Positions 52,327 through 60,894 are shown, counted from the stretch's first letter. The stretch: 64,000 nucleotides of DNA from Schauerella fraxinea (GCA_030849945.1 JAVDKK010000004.1:434001-498000); one strand, 5' to 3'. The notes: a model not told the origin generated them from the letters alone. Numbers and translations: made by a program.

Positions 52327-54047
52327 CAGCGGGGCTCCTGGGGGAAAAACCAATCGGTTGCCACACCCGCGGCCATATCTGCCGGCGTGGGTGCGCCATG
52401 AAACAGCACACCCCGCAGATTTCTGCCGAGGTAATCGCGCGCCTTGTCCACGCCATGCATGCCCACGTTCATCAAGCGAACGATGTCGACCGGAACGAAC
52501 TGTTCATCCATGATGTTCATATGCGGGGAGTGCGCATCGAGGCCGCGCAGCGTCTGCACGCGCGCAACGATGTTGCGCAATTGCGGGGAGCGCATCAGGA
52601 CATCGCCGACCGTGTCGTGCGGGGCGGCATCCAGCAATGCCGCGTGCAGATCGCGCGCCAGGCGCGGCAGGTCCAAGCCGAGGTTGAAAGCGTATTCGAC
52701 CTCGGCGGCCGGCCCGCGACGCGGCTCCTCGGCAGAGACCGACTTGTACCAAATATGGCGCCGCGCCGCCTCGCTGTCGACGTCCATCTCGAACGCCCAC
52801 GCATACTCACGCCGCACCAGTTCGCGCAGGTCGGCGGCCGGCATATCCGGCTCCACGAGAAAATCCTCACTGACCGCCAGCTTTTCAGCTTCTCGGTCGC
52901 ACACATCCGGGACCAATTCAGTCAGCAACCCCAGCAGACATTGGCAGGTTTCTTCATGCACATGCGCCTGGGCCCACCGCGCAAGCTGACCGAACAGATC
53001 GGACGAACCCGCGGTCGTTTGGCCACGCAGTCGGTCAAGCGTCTCGCGCACCTGGGCAAGCTCGCTGGCCACCATGGCGCTATCGGCAAAGCGCTCGTAC
53101 TCCATGCGGTCTTCGCGGCGGAACGCGATCGTGCGCGCGATCATCCGATCCAGCATGACGACCTCTTGCGATTCGGCATCCACCCGCAAGGCGCAGGCGG
53201 CCTGGATCGCCTGCTGACGTGCGGTCAGCCAATTGTGGATCAGGCGGGGATGGTTGTTGACGAAAAGAATCAACCCCAGGGCCGATCCGTTTCCGACGCC
53301 GAGATAGCGCTGAATGGCGGGGTCAATGTCTGGCGCCTCAGGATTGCGGACACGCGCCAGATGGTGTGCCAGGTCGATCGAGAACGTTCGCATCATGTAC
53401 GCGCTGAGCATCTGCGCGTCCAAGGGCCGGCGTAGGGGATGATCGGCCTCCAGCGAAAGAAAGCTGCGCGTGCCGAACGTACCGTTGCCGTCCAGCCCGG
53501 TGTTGCGCATCAGATAGCACACTTCGGAGAGCACGCCGATATCCGGTTGCTCTCCTGCCACCAAGGCCTGCACGGTGTGATCGAATGCGCGCGAACTGCG
53601 GTTGGCGCGTGCCCAGATCAACGTGCCGGGCGTGGCACGGCCCTCATAAAGTTTAGGCAGTTCGACCGCCATCGCGTTGAGATCGGCATCCGAGACGCGG
53701 CCTTCTGTAAGCGCGCCCATCATGTCCCAGGAACGGCCGATGATGCGTCCAGTCTTGCCCTGCGCAGTGGGCGCAAACGACAGCACCGAAAAGCTGAAGA
53801 CCATGGCGCCGGTGTCGATGTGATAGACGGCGGTGCCGACGGCATTGGCGTCGATGCGCCAATCGTGCAAGACGATGCGCCAGCGCTCCTTCAGCGCCTT
53901 CGCCATCATCGAGCGCGATACGCTGAGGCGGCTCGGTTGCAGCATTGCGAGATGCGCGGGCAACATCGGATGAAATGAGTCCGGTATTGCCGGCGCAACA
54001 GCTCCTGAAGACGAAAGCGCCAAGGTGACAGGATCGGAGGAGGACAT
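52326..54047 (-). CDS. Uncharacterised 573-aa protein, first gene of the IclR-linked operon
   Basis: I do not recognise a family. The 573-residue protein is mainly helical and soluble, without signal peptide, membrane helix, Walker, Rossmann or zinc motif. Possible functional stretches are HDWRIDANAVGTAVYHIDTGAMVFSF, IWARANRSSRAFDHTVQALV, GLDGNGTFGTRSFLSL, QRYLGVGNGSALGLILFVNNHPRLIHNW and HMNIMDEQFVPVDIVRL. The glycine-rich GVGNGSALGL could be a ligand loop. The ATG at 54047 lies downstream of the AGAATAC repeats and begins a normal-looking chain, but has no good ribosome binding site; an ATG at 54113 inside the repeat region is rejected. Being first in the operon suggests a central role, for example the first enzyme acting on the imported solute. 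That is inference. Confidence 0.8.
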   Translation of the reverse strand: MSSSDPVTLALSSSGAVAPAIPDSFHPMLPAHLAMLQPSRLSVSRSMMAKALKERWRIVLHDWRIDANAVGTAVYHIDTGAMVFSFSVLSFAPTAQGKTGRIIGRSWDMMGALTEGRVSDADLNAMAVELPKLYEGRATPGTLIWARANRSSRAFDHTVQALVAGEQPDIGVLSEVCYLMRNTGLDGNGTFGTRSFLSLEADHPLRRPLDAQMLSAYMMRTFSIDLAHHLARVRNPEAPDIDPAIQRYLGVGNGSALGLILFVNNHPRLIHNWLTARQQAIQAACALRVDAESQEVVMLDRMIARTIAFRREDRMEYERFADSAMVASELAQVRETLDRLRGQTTAGSSDLFGQLARWAQAHVHEETCQCLLGLLTELVPDVCDREAEKLAVSEDFLVEPDMPAADLRELVRREYAWAFEMDVDSEAARRHIWYKSVSAEEPRRGPAAEVEYAFNLGLDLPRLARDLHAALLDAAPHDTVGDVLMRSPQLRNIVARVQTLRGLDAHSPHMNIMDEQFVPVDIVRLMNVGMHGVDKARDYLGRNLRGVLFHGAPTPADMAAGVATDWFFPQEPR

Positions 54048-54070
54048 CGGCACAGCGTTCCTATAAGTTC

Positions 54071-54107
54071 GTATTCTTTTAGAATACACATGATTTTTAT
54101 AGAATAC
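54071..54107. promoter_or_regulatory. Candidate operator of the IclR regulator (three AGAATAC half-sites)
   Basis: In the gap between the divergent iclR-type gene and the 573-aa gene, GTATTCT at 54071-54077 and AGAATAC at 54081-54087 form a perfect 7-bp inverted repeat with a TTT spacer. A third AGAATAC at 54101-54107 lies exactly 20 bases, two helical turns, from the second. The region is AT-rich in a GC-rich genome and covers the likely promoters. IclR proteins bind short palindromes in such gaps. Confidence 0.65.
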
Positions 54108-54218
54108 GCACATGATGAAGACGTGTAAACGCCGCGACCGCGGTTTTGCGGGATATCCCTAGGGAGGTAAAACCCGCACCCCGGCCTGCGCTTTACATCG
54201 AAATCGGCGTGACTTAGG

Positions 54219-54995
54219 ATGACCACCCCCAGGCTTATTCCTCAAATCATGACGTCTGCCGCAGCCAGCCAAGGCGTGCGCCCACTCAGCTCCGTCCTCA
54301 AAACCCTGGCTGTGCTGGATCTGCTGGGTGCTTCCCCGCGTCCCATGAAGTTGGCCGAGATCACTGCCCGAGTGGGGGGTAATCGCGCCACGGTCTATCA
54401 GAAGGTGATCACGCTGGTGGAAGCCGGCTGGGTCGAGGTGGATGACGATGGCGCCTATCGGCTCACGTTCCACGCGGCGCGCGTGGGCGACGCCGCCTTC
54501 GAGCAGGCAAGCCTTGGCGAACGCGCCACTGCAGTCATGCAGAAGTTGGTATTCGATTCAGGCGAGACCGCATCGCTTGCGGTCATCAGCGGCTTGCATG
54601 CGGCCCTGGCCAAACGCGTTGAGGCGAAGGGCGTATTGCGGGCCGACGTGCATGTAGGCACGACGTTCTCTCTGGAGATCAGTGCATCGGGTCGGGTATT
54701 GTCGGCTTACGCCGATGCAGAACTACAGCACCAGTTGCGGGCCCGGGGCGCAGCACTGCCCGACCCCGGCATCATGGCCGATGTCGTGTCGCAGGGGTAT
54801 GCCATATCCAGCGGTCTCGAAATACCGGGCATTCTTGCGCTGGCCGTGCCGGTATTCAACGCTTCCGAAAAATGCGTGGCGGCGCTGTCGCTCGTGACGC
54901 CAGCCAGCCGATTCGATGTCGAGCGGCTGCTGCCGCCGATGCAGCGTGCCGCCGATGCGCTCAATGCGCTGTTGACCGGCAGCACGCAGGCCTGA
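54219..54995 (+). CDS. IclR-family transcriptional regulator
   Basis: A 258-residue regulator. The N-terminal winged helix is SVLKTLAVLDLLGASPRPMKLAEITARVGGNRATVYQKVITLVEAGWVEVDDDGAYRLT, the usual IclR reader head with its R-A-T-V-Y recognition helix. The C-terminal GAF-like effector domain (about 95-250) includes GETASLAVISGLHAALAKRVEAK and GYAISSGLEIPGILALAVPVFNASEKCVAALSL, where S-S-G-L-E and the final alanine-rich strand are standard. It is divergent from the nine-gene catabolic/uptake operon across a 171-base gap with AGAATAC half-sites, so it very likely controls that operon in response to a metabolite. The start at 54219 has little ribosome-binding signal; an ATG ten codons later is possible. 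Confidence 0.9.
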   Translation: MTTPRLIPQIMTSAAASQGVRPLSSVLKTLAVLDLLGASPRPMKLAEITARVGGNRATVYQKVITLVEAGWVEVDDDGAYRLTFHAARVGDAAFEQASLGERATAVMQKLVFDSGETASLAVISGLHAALAKRVEAKGVLRADVHVGTTFSLEISASGRVLSAYADAELQHQLRARGAALPDPGIMADVVSQGYAISSGLEIPGILALAVPVFNASEKCVAALSLVTPASRFDVERLLPPMQRAADALNALLTGSTQA

Positions 54996-54996
54996 G

Positions 54997-56361
54997 TTAC
55001 TTCGCCTTCAACAGCTCGCCCACTTCCAGCAAGACCATTTCGTTGTCATCCGCGACGTTGGGATCGCGGCTGCTGGAGAACGGCAGGTTGTTGTCGTTGC
55101 CCACCACAATGTGTGTGGCATCCACGACGTCCACGTTCTCGATTGTGAAGAACGGGAACGTCAGCACACCGTTGTTCAACGGTTTGCGCGCCACTTTTTG
55201 CGGGTCTTTGATATCGAGCAGATCGATATAGCCCACCTTGCGCAGCGACTTGCCCACATTGCTGTCATCGAAGGCCACCTTGTACACGCGCTTGAACTTG
55301 GCGATATCCGCGAAGCAGGTTGTGCCCTTCTCGCCCGCCGGGCAGGCCTTGTCGGCCGTGCCTTCGCCATTGTCGCGCTCGATGATGAGCCCACTCGTGG
55401 CATCGATCATATTGAAGTCGCCAATCGCGTAGCCGGGCTGCTCCAACGGGTACATCCAGTGACGGCCCGTCCACGCTTCCTGCTTCACATCGAACTCGAG
55501 CACGCGCAGCGCGCTTTTGCCTTCGTACTGTTCGGGGCCTTTGCTCGCAGCATCCCACAACGGCCCTTCAAGCAGCGCATACAACTTGCTGCCATCCTTG
55601 GAGGCAGCCATGCCCTCGAACCCCTTGGAGCGACGCACCTGGAAATTCATGGCATCGGCCGGCCATCCGGGAGTCGCGACAGCGGTGTTATCGGGCGAGC
55701 GTACCGGCTTGCCGTCGACCAGCGTATCGAACACCTTCAACACGCGTCCCTGCATATCGGTCTTGATCAGGTACGGTCCGAACTCGTCGCCGATCCAGAT
55801 CGCGCCACCCGCAAATTGAAAACTCTCGGGATCGAAATCGGCACCGGTCAGATAGCGGGTTTTCGATCCTTCCTGCACGATGCGAAACGGCACCTGCTTG
55901 TTGGGATCGCTCAAGAATACGGTGGCCAGACGCTGGAACTTGCCCGTCTTGAAATCGATCTTGTAGTGATTGAGATAGAGCATCGAATCGGCCGAATTCG
56001 CCTTCGCACCCAAGCCGTTATCGGTCAGGATCCAGAAGCTGCCATCGGGCATGTGCTTGATGCCCGAATGCCCTTGCGCCGGTTGCCCCTTGAACGGCAC
56101 CGACATGCCGGTGGGCCGATTGTTCGACATGCCCATTACCGTGCCGACTTTCTCGGTACGTTTGCCATTGGAAAACTTGCCGCTCGTGGCGAGATCGGCG
56201 GGCGCGTTCTCGGGCGGCGTAATGAAGCTGGCTGCCGGCAAGACGGCGTGCCCGGCCAACGTGGCGGGATAGGCTGAGGCGGCGGTTTGCGCGTGTGCAG
56301 CGAGCGACACACTGCACAATGCAGCGGCGATGAACGTAGAGGTGACGGTATTGAAGCGCAT
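54997..56361 (-). CDS. Secreted phytase-like/esterase-like beta-propeller protein
   Basis: A 454-residue exported protein of the family annotated as esterase-like activity of phytase. A signal peptide (FIAAALCSVSLAAHA) is followed by a propeller with GHSGIKHMPDGSFWILTDNGLGAKANSAD, GADFDPESFQFAGGAIWIGDEFGPYLIKTD and GFEGMAASKDGSKLYALLEGPL. These carry the D-N-G, G-D-E-F-G-P and G-x-E-G-x-A patterns of the family, and the chain ends with NVDVVDATHIVVGNDNNLPFS. Members hydrolyse phytate or phosphoesters, but most are untested. It converges on the iclR-type gene with one base between stops and no terminator in the gap. Confidence 0.88.
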   Translation of the reverse strand: MRFNTVTSTFIAAALCSVSLAAHAQTAASAYPATLAGHAVLPAASFITPPENAPADLATSGKFSNGKRTEKVGTVMGMSNNRPTGMSVPFKGQPAQGHSGIKHMPDGSFWILTDNGLGAKANSADSMLYLNHYKIDFKTGKFQRLATVFLSDPNKQVPFRIVQEGSKTRYLTGADFDPESFQFAGGAIWIGDEFGPYLIKTDMQGRVLKVFDTLVDGKPVRSPDNTAVATPGWPADAMNFQVRRSKGFEGMAASKDGSKLYALLEGPLWDAASKGPEQYEGKSALRVLEFDVKQEAWTGRHWMYPLEQPGYAIGDFNMIDATSGLIIERDNGEGTADKACPAGEKGTTCFADIAKFKRVYKVAFDDSNVGKSLRKVGYIDLLDIKDPQKVARKPLNNGVLTFPFFTIENVDVVDATHIVVGNDNNLPFSSSRDPNVADDNEMVLLEVGELLKAK

Positions 56362-56520
56362 GGCCTGAGCGGCTCCCACATGGAAAGAACGCACACGATG
56401 CGGCATGCTTGTGTCATGACCATGACAGGGGCGTTGCGGAGCAATGCGAGCGTTGCCAGACTCGCTCGAAGGATGGGGCGGATGGTGCTGAGTGCCGCAA
56501 ATGAACTGGCAAAAAAGCAC

Positions 56521-56554
56521 AAAAAAAAGGCCTCGAAGCATTCGCTTTGAGACC
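56521..56554 (-). terminator. Rho-independent terminator of tRNA-Arg copy 1
   Basis: On the minus strand GGTCTCAAAGC pairs with GCTTCGAGGCC (one mismatch, one wobble, 4-base loop), followed by eight T. It lies about 37 bases past the tRNA 3' end. Confidence 0.85.
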
Positions 56555-56590
56555 TTTTTCAAACCATGGATGAACCATGGAAAATTCTGG

Positions 56591-56664
56591 TGCGCCCGGC
56601 AGGATTCGAACCCACGACCCCTTGGTTCGTAGCCAAGTACTCTATCCAACTGAGCTACGGGCGC
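56591..56664 (-). tRNA. tRNA-Arg (ACG), copy 1
   Basis: A 74-base gene that folds as a complete cloverleaf: acceptor GCGCCCG with CGGGCGC and discriminator A; D arm GCTC/GAGT; anticodon arm CTTGG-CTACGAA-CCAAG, giving anticodon ACG (arginine, decoding CGN through inosine); and T arm GTGGG-TTCGAAT-CCTGC. CCA is not encoded. It is identical to copy 2 at 62082. Confidence 0.96.
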
Positions 56665-56681
56665 TTTGGTAAAGAGGCGAC

Positions 56682-56711
56682 TTTATACCATGAAATTTTG
56701 ACGGTTTGCAA
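56682..56711 (-). promoter_or_regulatory. Candidate sigma-70 promoter of tRNA-Arg copy 1
   Basis: On the minus strand, TTGCAA (56711-56706) and TATAAA (56687-56682) are separated by 18 bases. The -10 box lies 17 bases before the tRNA 5' end, a normal distance for a short leader. Confidence 0.6.
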
Positions 56712-56724
56712 ATCAGCGTTGGCG

Positions 56725-58230
56725 TTACTGGCAGCCATTCTTCTTGAAGTCGATCACCATGAAGCCGTCGTGTGCATAGCTGTCGAAGCGTTCACCACGT
56801 ACTTTGTATTGCGGCAGGCATGTTGTGCGAATCACCTCAGGCACATCTTCCGTTTCGATGAACGGATAGTTGATCCCGAAGAGCGCCAGATAGAGTTCGC
56901 TTGTCCAGCCCGTATCGTCCAATGTTTGCGGCAGCACCGTATCGAGCACCGGGAAATGATTCAGGATCAACGCGGCGACCGGCGAAGGTTTGACCAAGCC
57001 GTGGAAGTACATGCCGCGCGGTGCCCCCTCGCGCGTGTTGTCCAGACGGCTCAAGATGCTCGAAGCGATCACGCTGTCGTAGCGCTCCTGGGCGTGCGAT
57101 GCATTGCCGTACGCAAACACCAACGAATACGCGTAGATCATCGGCACGAGCAAAAAATAGCGCAGGATCGCGGCGCGCTTTTCGATGGTCAACAAGAACA
57201 TCAGCGCGACCGCATAAAGCGCCGCGCCGAAACCGATCATCGTGCGCGGCTCCATCACGGGGTCCTTCAGCGCCAGCAGGATGCCGAAGACGAAAACCGG
57301 GATGCAGAAGGTCGCGATCACGGCCAGGGCTGCGACCACGACGCCCGCAGCGCTGCGGTAGATGGTGGCGTAGCGGCCGGCGCGATATAGCGTGCCGAAC
57401 AGCGCCACAATCGTAAGCGGCAACAAAATCCACATGGTGCTGGGCGTCAATGCCGTGCCCAGAGTGGTGTAGCCGGTTTGAATATTGCGCCACACGGCGG
57501 CAGGTAAATCGCCATTGAGCGAGACGAAGTCGCGGTGCGACATCGCATAGCTGCCCTGCACCAACTGACTGGCGGTGACTTCGTACAGCACATTACTCAA
57601 CACCAGCGCGCCCACGCGCACACCCAACTCGCGCCAGATCGCGGTGGGCGTGGCTTGACGCGCCACGGCATACAACACGGCCGTAATCGACAGGATGATG
57701 TAGGCGTTGAGCGCGGCCTGATACAGGCACAGCAGCAAGAACAAACACACCGTCGACCAGAGCAGTTCGATTTTCCATTCGCGCCGCAACGTAAACGGGG
57801 CGATGGCGAACGCCAAGGCCAGACACATGCTCCACACGTCGAAGCGATAAGACAGGTTGGAGAGAAAGAACGGATTGGCCATCAGCAGGAACGCGGCCAT
57901 CATTGCGAACGGCCGGGTCGACACAGGCTGCACCCGGCACAGGCCCCACAGCGCCAACGCCACGCTGATGGCGCCCAGCACCAGTGGCAACGGCGCGAGA
58001 TCGACGACGATAGGCTCGGAGATGCGCAGATTGAGCAGCATCATGATGCCGTCGGCGAGCGGACGACCGTTGGTGGACCACGACGCGTAGCCATTGGCAA
58101 CGCGGTCGAGATCGTCAAGGTAGTACACGTTTGCCAGCGCAATCGGCAGTACGTAAAACAGGCACATGGCCAGCGCCAGCGTCAACAGGAACTTGGACGG
58201 CGTAGTACGGAGTGATTCCACGGATGACAT
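56725..58230 (-). CDS. GtrII-family membrane glucosyltransferase
   Basis: A 501-residue polytopic membrane protein with about ten helices, of the GtrII glucosyltransferase family (phage-type serotype-converting enzymes using undecaprenyl-phosphate glucose). Near the N-terminus it has NVYYLDDLDRVANGYASWSTNGRPLADGIMMLLN, with the catalytic-type acidic pair and the G-R-P-L pattern in the first periplasmic loop. A soluble C-terminal tail (EVIRTTCLPQYKVRGERFDSYAHDGFMVIDF) follows. The usual partners GtrA (flippase) and GtrB (lipid glucosylation) are not adjacent. It would glucosylate O-antigen or EPS in the periplasm. The ATG is at 58230. Confidence 0.82.
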   Translation of the reverse strand: MSSVESLRTTPSKFLLTLALAMCLFYVLPIALANVYYLDDLDRVANGYASWSTNGRPLADGIMMLLNLRISEPIVVDLAPLPLVLGAISVALALWGLCRVQPVSTRPFAMMAAFLLMANPFFLSNLSYRFDVWSMCLALAFAIAPFTLRREWKIELLWSTVCLFLLLCLYQAALNAYIILSITAVLYAVARQATPTAIWRELGVRVGALVLSNVLYEVTASQLVQGSYAMSHRDFVSLNGDLPAAVWRNIQTGYTTLGTALTPSTMWILLPLTIVALFGTLYRAGRYATIYRSAAGVVVAALAVIATFCIPVFVFGILLALKDPVMEPRTMIGFGAALYAVALMFLLTIEKRAAILRYFLLVPMIYAYSLVFAYGNASHAQERYDSVIASSILSRLDNTREGAPRGMYFHGLVKPSPVAALILNHFPVLDTVLPQTLDDTGWTSELYLALFGINYPFIETEDVPEVIRTTCLPQYKVRGERFDSYAHDGFMVIDFKKNGCQ

Positions 58231-58320
58231 CGGGCAAAACGTTCAATTTCGGCACGCGGCGAGCGCGGCCGGCCAATCCGCACTTTGCCCGATTTGCGCG
58301 CCCTAAAGTAGTGCATAATC

Positions 58321-58359
58321 AAAAAAAACGGGAAAGTTGGCGTTTTAGCAACTTTCCCG
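58321..58359 (-). terminator. Rho-independent terminator of the betaine-type binding-protein gene
   Basis: On the minus strand CGGGAAAGTTG pairs perfectly with CAACTTTCCCG (11 bp, 9-base loop) and is followed by eight T. It lies about 180 bases past the stop at 58537 and just before the GtrII gene. Confidence 0.9.
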
Positions 58360-58440
58360 TCTTGCACCATGGCGCCATGATGCGGCGCACGATGTCGGGA
58401 CTGACATCAGGCTGAAGTACGCGTCTCGTCATCGGCAAAT

Positions 58441-58521
58441 TCGATCTGCTCGATTCGATCTTGCTGATACGACCTTGTTCATTCCGCTTTGTCGATACGC
58501 CCGGGTTGATATGGCTCGATC
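58441..58521. repeat. Short degenerate GATC-containing array, roughly 14-bp period
   Basis: TCGATCTGCT, TCGATCTTGCT, ACGACCTTGTT, a TTCCGCTTTGT-like unit, TCGATACGC, TTGATATGG and TCGATCAACC follow each other, mostly at 13-15-base steps. They lie between the binding-protein stop and its terminator. Read on the minus strand it resembles the GATCG-plus-A/T-rich-half pattern of the array at 32.5 kb, but similarity is loose. Confidence 0.4.
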
Positions 58522-58536
58522 AACCGCATGAGCGCG

Positions 58537-59556
58537 TTACACGCCGTCGAGTTTTTGCGCGACGCGTGCGGCGACATCCGCCGGCACCCAATTCTTCCAC
58601 ACGTCGGGGTACTGCTTCATGAAATACGTAGACGCTTCCGACATCTCAAGCCCCGCGCGCTCCATATGGCCCAGCGCGTTGGTGAGCGTGTCTTCAGGCA
58701 CGGATACGCGACTCAGGAATTCAACAAGCGTGGGCGCTTTCGCTGCGAAGTCGGTGTTGACGGCAGTGGCGACGGGATAAGGCTGCAGCCCAGTGGGCTG
58801 GGGATCGGCGCATTTGGGATCGGCGATGCATTCCAGCTTCTTTTCATCTGCCGGGGGCATCTCGAGCTTGACCAGATCCAGCGATCCGATCAACGACGTC
58901 GGCGTCCAGTAATAGAACACGATGTCGCGCTTGCGCTTGTAAGCCGACACGATGGCCGCCCGCTGCGCTGCCGAACTGCCCGGCGAGTACACCGTGTACT
59001 CATCATCGAGCTTGAAGGCGCGCGCCAGATTGCTCGTCAACGTGCCGCACGTCCAGCCGATCGCGCAGCCGTAGATGCGACCGCGGCCGGGGTCTTCGCT
59101 GTCGGCAAAAACGTCTTTGCGTCCCACCAAGTCTTGGGCGCGTTTCAGGTCCGGATATTTTTCAGCCGTATAACGCGGCACATACCAGCCATCCGTGCCG
59201 GTGAAAACGGTACCCACCTGCTTGATCTTGCCCGAAGCCACCGCCTTGTCCCACGGCTCTTGCATCTGCGTGATCCAGACCTCGGTGTTGATATCGACGT
59301 CACCGCGCTGCAGGGCGGCAAACATCGGCAAGGTGTCGCCCTGCTCCATCTGCGTCTTGCAACCGTAGCCGTGCTCGACGATAAAGCGCTGCACACCCAC
59401 CAACATGAGATTGGATTCCCAATTCATGCCGCCGAATTTCACTGGCCGATCCAGCTCACATGATGGCGCTTGCGCACGCGCGTCGAATCCCAAAGTGGCC
59501 CCCACGAGCAATGTGGCGGCGATGAATGTTTGGTTGATTCGCATGCGATAGGTCAT
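58537..59556 (-). CDS. Glycine-betaine/proline-type ABC substrate-binding protein (ProX/OpuAC-like)
   Basis: A 339-residue periplasmic binding protein. A signal peptide (NQTFIAATLLVGATLGFDARAQA) is followed by VKFGGMNWESNLMLVGVQRFIVEHGYGCKTQMEQGDTLPMFAALQRGDVDINTEVWI, the standard OpuAC opening, with the tryptophans and aromatic residues (NWES, EVWI, FYYWTP) that form the cation-pi cage for quaternary amines. The permease and ATPase genes are not adjacent, so it is an orphan that must use a transporter encoded elsewhere. The ATG at 59556 has AAGGGGA about 11 bases upstream; an ATG four codons later is possible. A strong terminator follows. Confidence 0.9.
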   Translation of the reverse strand: MTYRMRINQTFIAATLLVGATLGFDARAQAPSCELDRPVKFGGMNWESNLMLVGVQRFIVEHGYGCKTQMEQGDTLPMFAALQRGDVDINTEVWITQMQEPWDKAVASGKIKQVGTVFTGTDGWYVPRYTAEKYPDLKRAQDLVGRKDVFADSEDPGRGRIYGCAIGWTCGTLTSNLARAFKLDDEYTVYSPGSSAAQRAAIVSAYKRKRDIVFYYWTPTSLIGSLDLVKLEMPPADEKKLECIADPKCADPQPTGLQPYPVATAVNTDFAAKAPTLVEFLSRVSVPEDTLTNALGHMERAGLEMSEASTYFMKQYPDVWKNWVPADVAARVAQKLDGV

Positions 59557-59610
59557 CGGGTGGTTTCCCCTTCCAAGTGTGAAAAAAGGGGTCGATGATA
59601 ACAAGCACCA

Positions 59611-60621
59611 TCAATGCGCGTAGTAAGCCTTGATCCCGTCCACCAGTGTTTGCAGATCCTGACGCGACACGTCGAGGTGCGTGACCAGGCGCGTGGGGCC
59701 GCCGTAGGTTGAACGCATCAAGATGCCTTGCGACTCAAGGTGTTGCTCGAGCGGCTTGGCATCGGCATCGGGAATGCGGATAAACACCATGTTCGTGGCC
59801 TGCGACAGCACGTCGATCTGCGCAATGTTGCGCAACGCGTCAGCCAGCCACGCAGCGTTGTCGTGATCTTCGGCCAGACGATCGAAATGATGATCGAGCG
59901 CATAGTGGCAGGCGGCTGCGAGCACGCCGGCTTGTCGCATGCCCCCGCCCAGCACCTTGCGCCAGCGACGCGCACGCTCGATCAGTTCGGCATCGCCCAC
60001 CAACACCGATCCCACCGGTGCACCCAACCCTTTAGAAAAGCAGATCGACACGGAATCGAACGACTCGCACATCTGATGCAGCGTGGCGTTCGACGCCACG
60101 GCGGCATTGCACACGCGTGCGCCGTCCAGATGTACCGACAGTCCGAGCGATCGCGCCAGCGCAGCCGCATCGCGCACATAATCGGCCGGCAGCACTTTGC
60201 CGCCGATGGTGTTTTCGAGCGCCAATAATCGCGTGCGCGCGAAGTGCGGATCGATCGCCTTCATCGCGCCACGAATCGCGTCGAGCGGCAAACTGCCGTC
60301 AGGCGCGTGTTCGAGCGGCTGCGGCTGAATGCTGCCGAGCACGGCCGCGCCCCCACCTTCATATTTGTAGGTATGCGCCTGCTGGCCCACGAGGTACTCA
60401 TCGCCCCGGCCACAATGGGCCATCAGCGCCGCGAGGTTGCTTTGCGTACCCGTGGGAAACAGCAATCCCGCTGCTTTGCCGGCCCGCTCGGCCACCACCG
60501 CCTGCAGACGATTGATCGTGGGATCGTCTCCGTAAACGTCATCGCCCAGCTCGGCCGCGACCATCGCGTCGCGCATGCCAGGAGTGGGACGGGTAACGGT
60601 ATCACTGCGCAGGTCGATCAT
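59611..60621 (-). CDS. ltaE: Low-specificity L-threonine aldolase
   Basis: A 336-residue PLP enzyme cleaving L-threonine and L-allo-threonine to glycine and acetaldehyde. It has the family opening MIDLRSDTVTRPTPGMRDAM, the stacking His83 in QQAHTYKYEGGG, the LDGARVCNAAV segment with the PLP-ring aspartate, and the Schiff-base lysine Lys197 in CFSKGLGAPVGS. All catalytic residues are present. The ATG at 60621 has GGAG 7 bases upstream; upstream extension is not supported. It lies 54 bases before the betaine-type binding-protein gene on the same strand and could be co-transcribed with it, linking glycine and betaine metabolism; that link is speculative. Confidence 0.95.
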   Translation of the reverse strand: MIDLRSDTVTRPTPGMRDAMVAAELGDDVYGDDPTINRLQAVVAERAGKAAGLLFPTGTQSNLAALMAHCGRGDEYLVGQQAHTYKYEGGGAAVLGSIQPQPLEHAPDGSLPLDAIRGAMKAIDPHFARTRLLALENTIGGKVLPADYVRDAAALARSLGLSVHLDGARVCNAAVASNATLHQMCESFDSVSICFSKGLGAPVGSVLVGDAELIERARRWRKVLGGGMRQAGVLAAACHYALDHHFDRLAEDHDNAAWLADALRNIAQIDVLSQATNMVFIRIPDADAKPLEQHLESQGILMRSTYGGPTRLVTHLDVSRQDLQTLVDGIKAYYAH

Positions 60622-60894
60622 GAAGGGCTCCGAAAGTTGAGGCCATGATCGTACTCCGCGTTTCCAATGCACGAAGGGAGATTTGCAATCGGTACTGCAC
60701 GGCAGGCGGGTAAAACACCAGCTTCGACGATCGGCTATCGCCTCGGGCCGGGCACGCGGCGGCTCTCATCATTCGATCGATGACATCGCCGCAATGAGCG
60801 GATTAGGCAAGAATCAGCGCCAAATCGCCTTTTCCCATCAGGGCGCGACCGCTATCGTAAGGACTCGATCAGCTTCTACCAAAGGAGATATGTG

